Of a DNA stretch of 64,000 nt, positions 24,172 to 31,834 are shown in pieces. A model generated the notes under the pieces. That model was not told where the DNA came from and did not search any database. It saw only the letters and a list, made by a program, of their open reading frames with translations. The translations under genes were made by a program, and so were the position numbers. The stretch's first letter is position 1. Each line of letters begins with the position of its first letter. Source of the stretch: Peptococcaceae bacterium (GTDB lineage: Bacteria; Bacillota; Desulfotomaculia; Desulfotomaculales; Desulfocucumaceae). Location of the stretch: contig JAILZP010000005.1 in the NCBI GenBank assembly GCA_023512435.1, positions 62,001 to 126,000 of the forward strand, in the 5' to 3' direction.

Positions 24172-26124
24172 TCAAAGGGTGCCGGTTGCCCTTTTCTGTC
24201 TTTGCAACCTCAGGTGCTGAATAAGACATCCCAAAAGCAAAAGGCCCAGGCCGGACAGGTCGGTAAGCATATTGGGGTCTATCAGCAAGATGCCGCCGGC
24301 GAAGAACAGCACCCTTTCCAGTCGGGTGGCAAAGGTAATCAGGTAGCCGGAAACCGCCGCCCCCACGCCAATCATGCCGATTATCGATGTTACCGCCATG
24401 TGCAGGACGTCCGTAAACGTGGCGTTAATCAAAAGCAGGGACGGTGACAGCACAAAAATGTACGGAACCAGGAAGGCCGCCACGGCCAGCTTGGAAGCCT
24501 GGATCCCGGTAAGCAGGGGGTTGCCCCTGGCGATCCCCGCACCGGCATAAGCCGCCAGTGCCACCGGCGGCGTTACGTCGGCTATTATCCCGAAATAAAA
24601 GACAAACATGTGGGCGGCCAACACCGGTACGCCCATCTGGACCACCGCCGGGGCGGCTATGGTTGAGGTAATCACGTAGTTGGCCGTGGTGGGAACTCCC
24701 ATGCCCAAAATAATGGATGTAATCATGGTAAAGAACAGAGTGGGCAGCAGGAGTCCCTGGGCCAGGTCGATCAGGGACGAGGCCAGCTTCAAGCCCAGGC
24801 CGGTTTTGGTAATCACCCCGATGATTATCCCGGCGGTGGCGCAGGCGATGATCACGCCCAGAGCGCCCCTGGCCCCCTGTTCCAGCCCGCCGATGATGCC
24901 CCCCGGTGAAAGCCTGGTGTCCTTGCGCAGGAAAGAGGCGGCCACGGCCAGGTAAATGGCCCAGAGCGCTGCCGACATGGGCGTTTTACCCTCGACCAGG
25001 AGGTAGATGATGGCCATCAGCGGAATTAGCAGGTGGCCGCGTTCCAGCAACAGTTTTCCAATCCTCGGAAGCTGCTCCCTGGGAATGCCCCGCAGTCCTT
25101 GTTTCTTCGCCTCCAGGTGCACACCGATCCAGATTCCGGTAAAGTAAAGTATTGCCGGGATCAACGCCGCCTTAATTATAGTAACGTACGGGACATTAAT
25201 GAATTCGATCATCAGAAAGGCCGCCGCCCCCATTATCGGAGGCATCAACTGCCCCCCGGTGGAAGCGGACGCTTCCACCGCCCCGGCGAATTCCGGCCGG
25301 TAGCCAAGGCTTTTCATCATCGGAATGGTGAAGCTGCCGGAACCCACGGTATTGGCCACCGAACTCCCGGAAACCGTGCCCTCCAGTGCGCTGGAGAGAA
25401 CAGCCACCTTGGCCGGCCCTCCGGCGGCCCAGCCGGCAATGGCATTGGCCAGGTCGATAAAAAACTGTCCCATCCCGGTCCGGTCCAAAAAAGCCGCTAA
25501 AAGAATAAACAGAAAGATAAAGGTCGACGATACCCCCAGGGGAATGCCGAAAACACCTTCGGTGGTGAAATAAAGGTGCCCTACCAGGTGCTCCAGGTCT
25601 ACACCCTGGTGGGCAAAGATACCTGGAATGTAGGGCCCGGCGAAGGCATAAACCAGGAAGATGCTTGCCACGATGACAATGGGCCATCCCACCACCCGCC
25701 GGGCAGCCTCCAGGACGAAGAAAACCCCCAGTGTTCCCGCCACTATATCCGCCGGGGTCATTATCCCGGCCCTGAGAACCAGTTCCTGGTAGAACTTGAC
25801 AATGTATATGGGAGTGGCGGCGGCCAGCACCGCCAGAACGGCGTCAAGCCAGTGCAGCCGGTTGCGGGGCCAGCTTCGCCTGGCGGGATAGAGAAGATAG
25901 ACCAGGGACAGGGCGAAGGAGAGGTGCACGGCCCGCTGGATCTGGGCGTCAAAGGTGCCGAAATTGGCCGTGTACAGCTGGAATAAGGAAAAGGCCACGG
26001 CAAGGGCCGCCACCACCCGGGAAATAAACCCGGTCAGGCGCCGGAAGTCGGACTCACGGTCGTATTTGGCCATCAATTCGTCAACATTGATTTCCTCCGT
26101 TTGGGACGCAATCCGCTCAGTCAA
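24172..26124 (-). CDS. TRAP transporter fused permease (DctQM type, TAXI system)
   Basis: 650 residues with about 16-18 membrane segments. The N-terminal part carries the small DctQ-like four-helix unit (LVYLLYPARRSWPRNRLHWLDAVLAVLAA), the rest a DctM-like core (ALEGTVSGSSVANTVGSGSFTIPMMKSLGYRPEFAGAVEASASTGGQLMPPIMGAAAFLM), as in 4TM/12TM fusion proteins. Uses an ion gradient to import a carboxylate delivered by the TAXI binding protein. TTG at 26124 with GGGAGGGAACTG is the likely start, overlapping the stop of the DUF1850 gene; a longer ATG at 26145 is possible. Confidence 0.93.
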   Translation of the reverse strand: MTERIASQTEEINVDELMAKYDRESDFRRLTGFISRVVAALAVAFSLFQLYTANFGTFDAQIQRAVHLSFALSLVYLLYPARRSWPRNRLHWLDAVLAVLAAATPIYIVKFYQELVLRAGIMTPADIVAGTLGVFFVLEAARRVVGWPIVIVASIFLVYAFAGPYIPGIFAHQGVDLEHLVGHLYFTTEGVFGIPLGVSSTFIFLFILLAAFLDRTGMGQFFIDLANAIAGWAAGGPAKVAVLSSALEGTVSGSSVANTVGSGSFTIPMMKSLGYRPEFAGAVEASASTGGQLMPPIMGAAAFLMIEFINVPYVTIIKAALIPAILYFTGIWIGVHLEAKKQGLRGIPREQLPRIGKLLLERGHLLIPLMAIIYLLVEGKTPMSAALWAIYLAVAASFLRKDTRLSPGGIIGGLEQGARGALGVIIACATAGIIIGVITKTGLGLKLASSLIDLAQGLLLPTLFFTMITSIILGMGVPTTANYVITSTIAAPAVVQMGVPVLAAHMFVFYFGIIADVTPPVALAAYAGAGIARGNPLLTGIQASKLAVAAFLVPYIFVLSPSLLLINATFTDVLHMAVTSIIGMIGVGAAVSGYLITFATRLERVLFFAGGILLIDPNMLTDLSGLGLLLLGCLIQHLRLQRQKRATGTL

Positions 26125-26650
26125 ACAGTTCCCTCCCATTTGCAAGTCGCTGCCGCAACACCGCCGCCGGGCTGAGGCGGACTATCCGGAGACGAATCAC
26201 GGACCCGGCGGCGAAAAGGCTGTTCAGGTCATACTGCCTGTCCCGGTGAATAATGGCCTGCCGGGCCACCGGCTCAACCCCCAGACTGACTTCCGGGAAA
26301 AGCCGGTTCATGCCCGTGAGGACAAATTGCCCCTCCCGGTTGGTCAGGCTGCCCTCGCCGGGTAAAAAGGGAAGTCCCACCCCAAGGGAGTGATAAACAA
26401 CAGAGGTAAGCAGCAGTTGGTCCCCGGGCCCGGGCAGAAAATTCTCCCGGACCGGGGTCCTTTGCACCGAATGAACATAGTATAGGCTGAAGCCCTGTCC
26501 GCCGTACAGGGGCAGGCAAAGCACGGGGCTGCCGTCCGGGCCGGCCGCCACCAGGCAAGGCAGCCGCACCAGGAACAACAACGCCAGAATTACGAGCAAA
26601 AGCACAAAAACGCCCGCCCGGGCCCGCTGCTGAAAAAAAATTTTTTTCAT
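26117..26650 (-). CDS. DUF1850 protein, TAXI-TRAP partner
   Basis: 177 residues with one N-terminal membrane segment (residues 12-35) and the DUF1850 signature SLYYVHSVQRTPVRENF. The family has no defined activity but is regularly encoded between TAXI binding proteins and fused TRAP permeases, as here, so an accessory membrane role is likely. Start ATG at 26650 lacks a strong ribosome site and lies just past a hairpin, suggesting lower expression than the binding protein. Confidence 0.82.
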   Translation of the reverse strand: MKKIFFQQRARAGVFVLLLVILALLFLVRLPCLVAAGPDGSPVLCLPLYGGQGFSLYYVHSVQRTPVRENFLPGPGDQLLLTSVVYHSLGVGLPFLPGEGSLTNREGQFVLTGMNRLFPEVSLGVEPVARQAIIHRDRQYDLNSLFAAGSVIRLRIVRLSPAAVLRQRLANGRELFD

Positions 26651-26655
26651 AGCAA

Positions 26656-26680
26656 CCGGGCCCCGGTCTCCGGGGCCCGG
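26656..26680 (-). terminator. GC-rich hairpin between TAXI binding protein and downstream genes
   Basis: 11-bp perfect stem CCGGGCCCCGG / CCGGGGCCCGG with a 3-nt loop. Downstream on the minus strand is TTGCTATGAAAAAAATTTTTTT, so partial termination or transcript stabilisation is likely. Confidence 0.7.
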
Positions 26681-26704
26681 CCACCTCCAGACTTTACTTT
26701 CATG

Positions 26705-27688
26705 CTATTCCTTGAAGAACTTCTCTGCTCCCGGGTGGAGCGGGATGGACATACCGTTCCTGGCCGAAGCCTTGGTGATCATCTTGCCCACGGCGTGGGC
26801 GGCCTGGAGCCTGTCCAGGTTGCCGAATATGGCCTTGGTGATGTCGTAGGCCATCTGGGCGTCCATCTTGTCGGTCACGGCCAGCATGGACTGCACCGCC
26901 ACCGCCGCCACGTCGGTATCCTGGTTGGTGTAGGTCCTGGCGGGAATGGTCACCTTGGTATAGAAGGGATACTGCTTCATCAGCCTGTCGGCGGAATCGC
27001 CGGACACCGGGATCAAAACAATTTTGTGCTGGGCCGCGATGTCCTGGATGGCCGCCGTGGGGAAGCCGGCCGTCACGAAGGCGGCGTCGATGTTGCCGTC
27101 CTTAAGGTTGTTGGCCGCCTCGGCGAAGGACAGGTACTGGGCCTTAATGTCCTTGTAGGTGATGCCGTAGGCCTCCAGGATCTGCCGGGCGTTGGCCTCG
27201 GTGCCGCTTCCGGCGGCCCCCACCGCAACCCGCTTGCCTTTCATGCCGGCAACGTCTTTAATCCCGGTTTTCTCCAGGGTGACAATCTGGATGGTTTCAG
27301 GATACAGGGAGGCCAGGCCCTTCAGCCCGTCCACCTTCTTGTCCTTGAACATTTCGGTCCCGTTGGCCGCGTAGAAGGCGATGTCGTTCTGCACGAAGGC
27401 CACCTGGGCGCTCCCGTCCTTCAGCGCGTTGATATTGGCCACCGAGGCCCCGGTGCTTTGGGCCGTGGCGTTCACGCCGGGAATATTCTTATTCAGGATC
27501 TCGGCGATGGCCCCGCCCAGCGGGTAATAAACGCCCGCCGTGCCTCCGGTGGCAATGTTCACAAACTTCTTGTCCGCCTTGGGTTCTTCCTTCTTCTGAT
27601 CCTGCTTCCCGCCGCAGCCGGCCGTCAGGGCCGCCGCCAGGAACACCGCCACCAATACCGACAACCAACGGCGCATGTTCTTAAACAT
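26705..27688 (-). CDS. TAXI-family TRAP solute-binding lipoprotein
   Basis: 327 residues. Signal peptide with lipobox LTAGC (cysteine about residue 25), then a charged linker and the TAXI domain: FVNIATGGTAGVYYPLGGAIAEILN, QSTGASVANINALKDGSAQVAFVQND, and GAAGSGTEANARQILEAYG. Binds an anionic substrate outside the membrane for the fused TRAP permease downstream. ATG at 27688 after GGGAGGGATAGCA. The substrate is not defined; glutamate and other carboxylates are known for the family. Confidence 0.94.
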   Translation of the reverse strand: MFKNMRRWLSVLVAVFLAAALTAGCGGKQDQKKEEPKADKKFVNIATGGTAGVYYPLGGAIAEILNKNIPGVNATAQSTGASVANINALKDGSAQVAFVQNDIAFYAANGTEMFKDKKVDGLKGLASLYPETIQIVTLEKTGIKDVAGMKGKRVAVGAAGSGTEANARQILEAYGITYKDIKAQYLSFAEAANNLKDGNIDAAFVTAGFPTAAIQDIAAQHKIVLIPVSGDSADRLMKQYPFYTKVTIPARTYTNQDTDVAAVAVQSMLAVTDKMDAQMAYDITKAIFGNLDRLQAAHAVGKMITKASARNGMSIPLHPGAEKFFKE

Positions 27689-27770
27689 TGCTATCCCTCC
27701 CGTTTATTTTGAAATATATGGTCACAAGTACCAGATAATACCTGGCCAACCTCTTGTTTTTGAAATGAAA

Positions 27771-27812
27771 CTCATTCTGGGGTCTGAGTTCCGGGTTCTG
27801 AATTCTATATTC
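27771..27812. repeat. Degenerate TTCTGAG heptamer tract
   Basis: Units TTCTGGG, GTCTGAG, TTCCGGG, TTCTGAA follow each other at 7-bp spacing, overlapping the 3' end of the adjacent dehydrogenase gene. Confidence 0.5.
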
Positions 27813-28803
27813 GGGATAAAGGCCCGAAGTGGGTCCGCATCAGGTCCAACATGGTATGCAGACCGGGTTCCAGTTTGTTCAGGCCGTGAACAGCGTTAAT
27901 CACCACCGAGGCGGTCCCCAGGTCGCCGTGCACCCCTCCCCGGACCTCCAGGGTCAGCGGGGGTACCCCGTCTATGATCACCCTGTCCGCCCCCGGGGCA
28001 TCCACGGCCATGGTCAGATCAAGGGTTATCCTTTCCCCGGAACCGTTGACAAACCCCCGGGCCACCTGGTGAATCCCGGCCACCATACCCGGTTCGACGG
28101 GCACGTGACCGCTGGTCAGCCGCTCCCGGCTGATCACCGGTTCAATGGTTTCTTCGACCCGATCCAGCGGCCATCCCAGACCGGCGGCAATCATGTGCAC
28201 CGACTCCGGCAGCCCCACGTGCCTGATCCAGCCCTCGCCGACGCCCGCCCTGAATTCCTCCGGGCTCAGGCCCGCCCCCACCTTTTTCTGCAGGGGCAGG
28301 CGGCGTTTGGCCGCGTCCACCACCCTCTCCACCCGCAGGGCGGACAGTTCCTGGACGGCCGTGGAAAGGCAGAGGGGGAGGATGTCCATCACAAAGCCGG
28401 GATTGACCCCGGTTCCCAAAACCCGCCCGCCGTGTTTCCGGGCCGTTTCATCAAGAACAGCCGCCTCTTCCGGGTGGGTCTTATAAGGGTAGCTCAGCTC
28501 CTCGCAAGTGGAAACGATGCTGCATCCCGCTTTCAACAGGTCAATCAACTGGGGCAGGACCGCCCTTAGGGACGATCCGGTGGCGTGAATTACCGTCGCC
28601 TTCCCGGTTTTGGCCAACAGTTCCGCCGGGTCCGCCGTCACGGCAACCCCCAGTTTCTCATCAAGGCCGATGACCTCGCCCATGTCCCGGCCCACCTTGG
28701 CCGGGTCGGTGTCCACCGCCCCCACATAGCGCAGGCCCCTCCTCAGCCCCAGCCGGGCAATCTGGCTGCCCACGGGGCCGAGGCCGTACTGTATCGCTTC
28801 CAT
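27805..28803 (-). CDS. DapB-like NAD(P)-dependent amino acid dehydrogenase (2,4-diaminopentanoate dehydrogenase-like)
   Basis: 332 residues from ATG 28803 (GGGAGGGAAAAA ahead; longer upstream reading ignored). N-terminal Rossmann domain IQYGLGPVGSQIARLGLRRG; then VIHATGSSLRAVLPQLIDLLKAGCSIVSTCEELSYPY and GRVLGTGVNPGFVMDILPL, as in the dihydrodipicolinate-reductase-like family that includes Ord, the 2,4-diaminopentanoate dehydrogenase of ornithine fermentation. No other ornithine-fermentation gene is nearby, so the substrate is uncertain. Its position between the TAXI transporter and cstA suggests a role in amino acid or carboxylate use. Confidence 0.8.
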   Translation of the reverse strand: MEAIQYGLGPVGSQIARLGLRRGLRYVGAVDTDPAKVGRDMGEVIGLDEKLGVAVTADPAELLAKTGKATVIHATGSSLRAVLPQLIDLLKAGCSIVSTCEELSYPYKTHPEEAAVLDETARKHGGRVLGTGVNPGFVMDILPLCLSTAVQELSALRVERVVDAAKRRLPLQKKVGAGLSPEEFRAGVGEGWIRHVGLPESVHMIAAGLGWPLDRVEETIEPVISRERLTSGHVPVEPGMVAGIHQVARGFVNGSGERITLDLTMAVDAPGADRVIIDGVPPLTLEVRGGVHGDLGTASVVINAVHGLNKLEPGLHTMLDLMRTHFGPLSRI

Positions 28804-28908
28804 TTTTTCCCTCCCTGTCTTTAATATTAGACCAATGATCACCTGTGGCGATAATACCAATTACAGGGGGCGGGCGTCAAGGGGGTATACAAAATACAAA
28901 TTGCAGGG

Positions 28909-28947
28909 AAGAAAAAGGTGCCTCCGGGTCTGCCGGAAAGCGCCTTT
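28909..28947 (-). terminator. Terminator after cstA
   Basis: AAAGGTGC (28914-28921) pairs with GCGCCTTT (28940-28947), with an inner TCCGG/CCGGA stem. Reading leftward it ends in CCTTTTTC, matching termination of the minus-strand cstA transcript. Confidence 0.8.
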
Positions 28948-28959
28948 CGGTATCCGGGT

Positions 28960-30708
28960 CTATGTTCCGGAGGATACTCCCGCCGGTGATTTTTTGAAGT
29001 CCGTGTATTTCTTGATGGACAGGATAATCACCCCCGCCGACAGGACCATCAGGGCCAGGTCGGTGATCACCAGGGGGATGTTGCCGGAAGGGATGTATTT
29101 GCCAACCAGCAGGTTGTAGAGGGCGGTGATGGTGGTGGCCATCATGAATACGGCCGGCAGGACCGTAAACCAGCTGGGCTTGCCCCGGTACAGCAGCCAC
29201 ATGGACACCGCGATCAGGGCCAGGCCGGAGAGGAGCTGGTTGGCCGAACCGAAGATGGGCCAGATTACAGTGTAGTAGTTGTTATATCCCAGGTAGAGCA
29301 TGAGGAACACCGACAGGCCGGAGTTGACCCAGAAGTTTTTCAGGAAGCCCGGCACTTCCTTGAAAATCAGGGACCAGAGTTCCTCGAACAGGTAGCGGTT
29401 GAGGCGCACCGCAGTGTCCAGGGTGGTGATGATGAAGCCTTCGATCATCAGGATGCCGAAGATGGTGCCGATGAACATGGGTACGCCCAGGGCCTTGTTC
29501 AGTATGCCGCCCATGCCCAGGGAGAAGCCCAGGATGGCGTTGGCGCCCTTGGCGGGCCAGACGATGTCCATGTAGTCCTTAAAAGAGATCCCGGTCGCCA
29601 CCGCCACCAGCACCAGCGTGGCCAGAATCCCCTCCAGGATCATCCCGCCGTACCCGATCCTGCGGGCGTGGGACTCCCTGGAGACCTGCTTGGAGGAGGT
29701 GCCCCCGGACACCAGGGAGTGGAATCCGGATATGGCCCCGCAGGCCACGGTGATGAACAGGAAGGGCCAGATCATGCCCATTTTCTTGGCGCCCTCGGCA
29801 ATGTTAAAGGTGGGAGCCTGGATGGTCAGACCCCCCGCCCCGCCCAGGATGGCGGCCAGGAACAAAAGCGCCAGGCCGATGTAGAGCAGGAACGAGTTGG
29901 TGAAGTCCCTGGGTTGCAGTACGGCCCACACCGGGATGCCGGCGGCGAAAAGAACGTACACGGATATAATGATCATCCAGGTCTTGGGATTTAACATTAC
30001 CGGGTTGGAGACACCGATCAGTACGGAAACCACACCCGCGGCAAGGGCCATCAGGGTGACCGCCCAGACGTTTGCTCCCCGCTTGTAGTAGAGATAGCCC
30101 ATGACGGGAGATAAAAGGGTGATGATGATCACCGAGGTGGAGGCGATACCGCCGATGACCACCTTTTGGACTCCGCCGTCGGTGATTACCTTCAGGGAAG
30201 TGCTGGCGGGGTCCACTCCCAGCACCTTGGCCGGGACCAGGGAAGACAGGGCGGTGGCTGTAAGCCCCAGAAAAGCCGCGGTGACCAGCACGATCATGAA
30301 CAGGGTAAACAGTATGAACAGGCCGTACCCGGCCCTGCCCATGGTGGTGGAGGCTATCTGGGCCACGGACTTGCCCTTCTCCCGCATTGAAATAAAGAGC
30401 GAGGTATAGTCATGAACGGCCCCCACGAAGATGGTCCCGAGGAAAATCCAGAAAAGGGTAGGCATGAATCCGAAGGCCATGGCCATGGTGGGCCCAAGGA
30501 TCGGACCGGCGCCGGCGATGGATGAAAAATGGTGGGAAAAGAGCACCAGGGGATGGGCCGGTGCATAGTCCACGTCGTCCCTCATGGAATGGGCCGGGGT
30601 GGGCCTGGAGTCGTCCTCACCCAGCACCCCTTTGATATACCCGCTGTAGAACCGGTAGGCCAGGCCGAAACCGATAAACACCAGGATTACTACAATAGCT
30701 GTGTTCAC
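28960..30708 (-). CDS. cstA: CstA-family carrier (pyruvate/peptide transporter)
   Basis: 582 residues with about 16 membrane helices. CstA-typical segments: APAHPLVLFSHHFSSIAGAGPILGPTMAMAFG (residues about 49-80), GAVHDYTSLFISMREKGKS, SGFHSLVSGGTSSKQ and TLDTAVRLNRYLFEE. E. coli CstA and BtsT of this family import pyruvate in symport with protons; a peptide role has also been proposed. GTG at 30708 after AAGGAGGGAATCAG. A LytS/LytTR pair lies immediately upstream on the same strand, as in pyruvate-sensing systems. Confidence 0.94.
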   Translation of the reverse strand: MNTAIVVILVFIGFGLAYRFYSGYIKGVLGEDDSRPTPAHSMRDDVDYAPAHPLVLFSHHFSSIAGAGPILGPTMAMAFGFMPTLFWIFLGTIFVGAVHDYTSLFISMREKGKSVAQIASTTMGRAGYGLFILFTLFMIVLVTAAFLGLTATALSSLVPAKVLGVDPASTSLKVITDGGVQKVVIGGIASTSVIIITLLSPVMGYLYYKRGANVWAVTLMALAAGVVSVLIGVSNPVMLNPKTWMIIISVYVLFAAGIPVWAVLQPRDFTNSFLLYIGLALLFLAAILGGAGGLTIQAPTFNIAEGAKKMGMIWPFLFITVACGAISGFHSLVSGGTSSKQVSRESHARRIGYGGMILEGILATLVLVAVATGISFKDYMDIVWPAKGANAILGFSLGMGGILNKALGVPMFIGTIFGILMIEGFIITTLDTAVRLNRYLFEELWSLIFKEVPGFLKNFWVNSGLSVFLMLYLGYNNYYTVIWPIFGSANQLLSGLALIAVSMWLLYRGKPSWFTVLPAVFMMATTITALYNLLVGKYIPSGNIPLVITDLALMVLSAGVIILSIKKYTDFKKSPAGVSSGT

Positions 30709-30942
30709 CTGATTCCCTCCTTAGAAATAAAGCATAACAGGATCCTTTAAAAAATCATCTTCCCCGTCTCTTCGCATCACCTCCCGGAATTTTATTTGCC
30801 GTTTCCCGGCCTTATACCGCTGCCGGACAGGACGGCCGGCAGCCGCACGGCCGGGCGCCAGTAATATTTATGTCGAATACTTGCCAGTAATTTAATTTTT
30901 CAGACAATTGTCTCCCCGGCCGGCGCACAGCCGTCCACCAAG
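30709..30942. other. Long leader of cstA
   Basis: About 230 bp of predicted untranslated leader. It contains GC-rich inverted segments (GGCCGGCAGCCGCACGGCCGG near 30,831-30,853), the palindrome AGACAATTGTCT (30902-30913) and a 26-bp-spaced direct repeat GCCAGTAAT (30857-30865, 30883-30891). No known riboswitch was recognised. Confidence 0.4.
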
Positions 30943-31013
30943 ATGATATTATTTTGAAACCTTGCCTGCAATCATGTCTGCACGAAAGGTTCATTTCAAC
31001 GCATGAAAGGTTC
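30943..31013 (-). promoter_or_regulatory. cstA promoter with LytTR-type direct-repeat operator
   Basis: On the minus strand: two copies of GAACCTTTCRTGC (31013-31001 and 30992-30980), 21 bp apart, then -35 TTGCAG (30971-30966), 17 bp, and -10 TATCAT (30948-30943). LytTR-domain regulators bind two direct repeats about two helical turns apart just upstream of -35, the geometry seen here. Confidence 0.65.
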
Positions 31014-31035
31014 CGAAACCAGGATTAACGGTGAA

Positions 31036-31063
31036 AGAAAGGCCCGTCCGTCAGGACGGGCCT
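31036..31063 (-). terminator. Terminator of the LytS/LytTR operon
   Basis: AGGCCCGTCC (31040-31049) / GGACGGGCCT (31054-31063), then TTTCTTTC leftward. The stem begins inside the last codons of the regulator and includes its stop. Confidence 0.9.
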
Positions 31064-31833
31064 GCCTTAACCAGACCCAGTTTTTCTTTCAGCAGCCTGG
31101 CGTGGCTTCTGCTTACGGGAACCTCTGACTTTTGGCCGTCACCCAGGACCAGCTTGTAAGTGCCCTTGAACCAGGGTATCACCTCCCTGACGTACTCAAG
31201 GTTGACCAGGAAGGCCCGGTGCACTCTAAGGAACCTGTTTTTGTCCAGCTTTTCCTCCAATTCCTGGAGCGTATAGGAGGAACACAGCTTCTGGCAGGTA
31301 AGCTTGATGACGGTTTTGCGGTTGGCGGCGGCCACATAGACAATGTCCCGGCTGTCGATGACACTCCATTTGCCCTCGGATTCAGTGCAGATCCTGGCAG
31401 GCCCTGCGTTTTCAGCCTTTAACATTTCCACCAGGCGGTTGAATTTTTGATCCTCCTCCCGAAGCCTGACGGCGGTGGCCACCCGGTGCAGGGTCCTGGC
31501 CACCCTGTCGGTGCTGTAGGGCTTGACGATGTAGTCAACGGCGGCGAGGTCGTAGGCCTGAACCGCGAACCTGTCGTGGGCCGTGGCGAAAATAATGATC
31601 ACCCCGTTGTCCATCTCCCTCATTCTTTTGGCCAGGTTGATCCCGTTAATGTCGTAAATCTGGATGTCCAGGAAAACCGCCCTGGGCCTGACCCTCTGAA
31701 ACAGTTCCAGGGCCTCCGCCCCCGACCCGGCTACGCCCACGATTTCAAATCCCTGGACCTGGTTGATCAGGTAGCACAGCTCCCTCTGGGCCGGCGGCTC
31801 GTCATCCACCACCAGTACAGGAATCTTCTCCAT
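31051..31833 (-). CDS. LytTR-family response regulator
   Basis: 260 residues. Receiver domain 1-120 with the phospho-acceptor in RAVFLDIQIYDINGIN and the conserved KPYSTDRV segment; LytTR DNA-binding domain from about 150 (SRDIVYVAAANRKTVI, LEEKLDKNRFLRVHRAFLVNLEYVREV). Binds direct repeats through beta-strand contacts. Its sensor kinase gene ends 1 bp upstream (31835), so the two are translationally linked. The likely target is cstA, whose promoter carries a suitable repeat pair. Confidence 0.95.
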   Translation of the reverse strand: MEKIPVLVVDDEPPAQRELCYLINQVQGFEIVGVAGSGAEALELFQRVRPRAVFLDIQIYDINGINLAKRMREMDNGVIIIFATAHDRFAVQAYDLAAVDYIVKPYSTDRVARTLHRVATAVRLREEDQKFNRLVEMLKAENAGPARICTESEGKWSVIDSRDIVYVAAANRKTVIKLTCQKLCSSYTLQELEEKLDKNRFLRVHRAFLVNLEYVREVIPWFKGTYKLVLGDGQKSEVPVSRSHARLLKEKLGLVKAGPS

Positions 31834-31834
31834 T

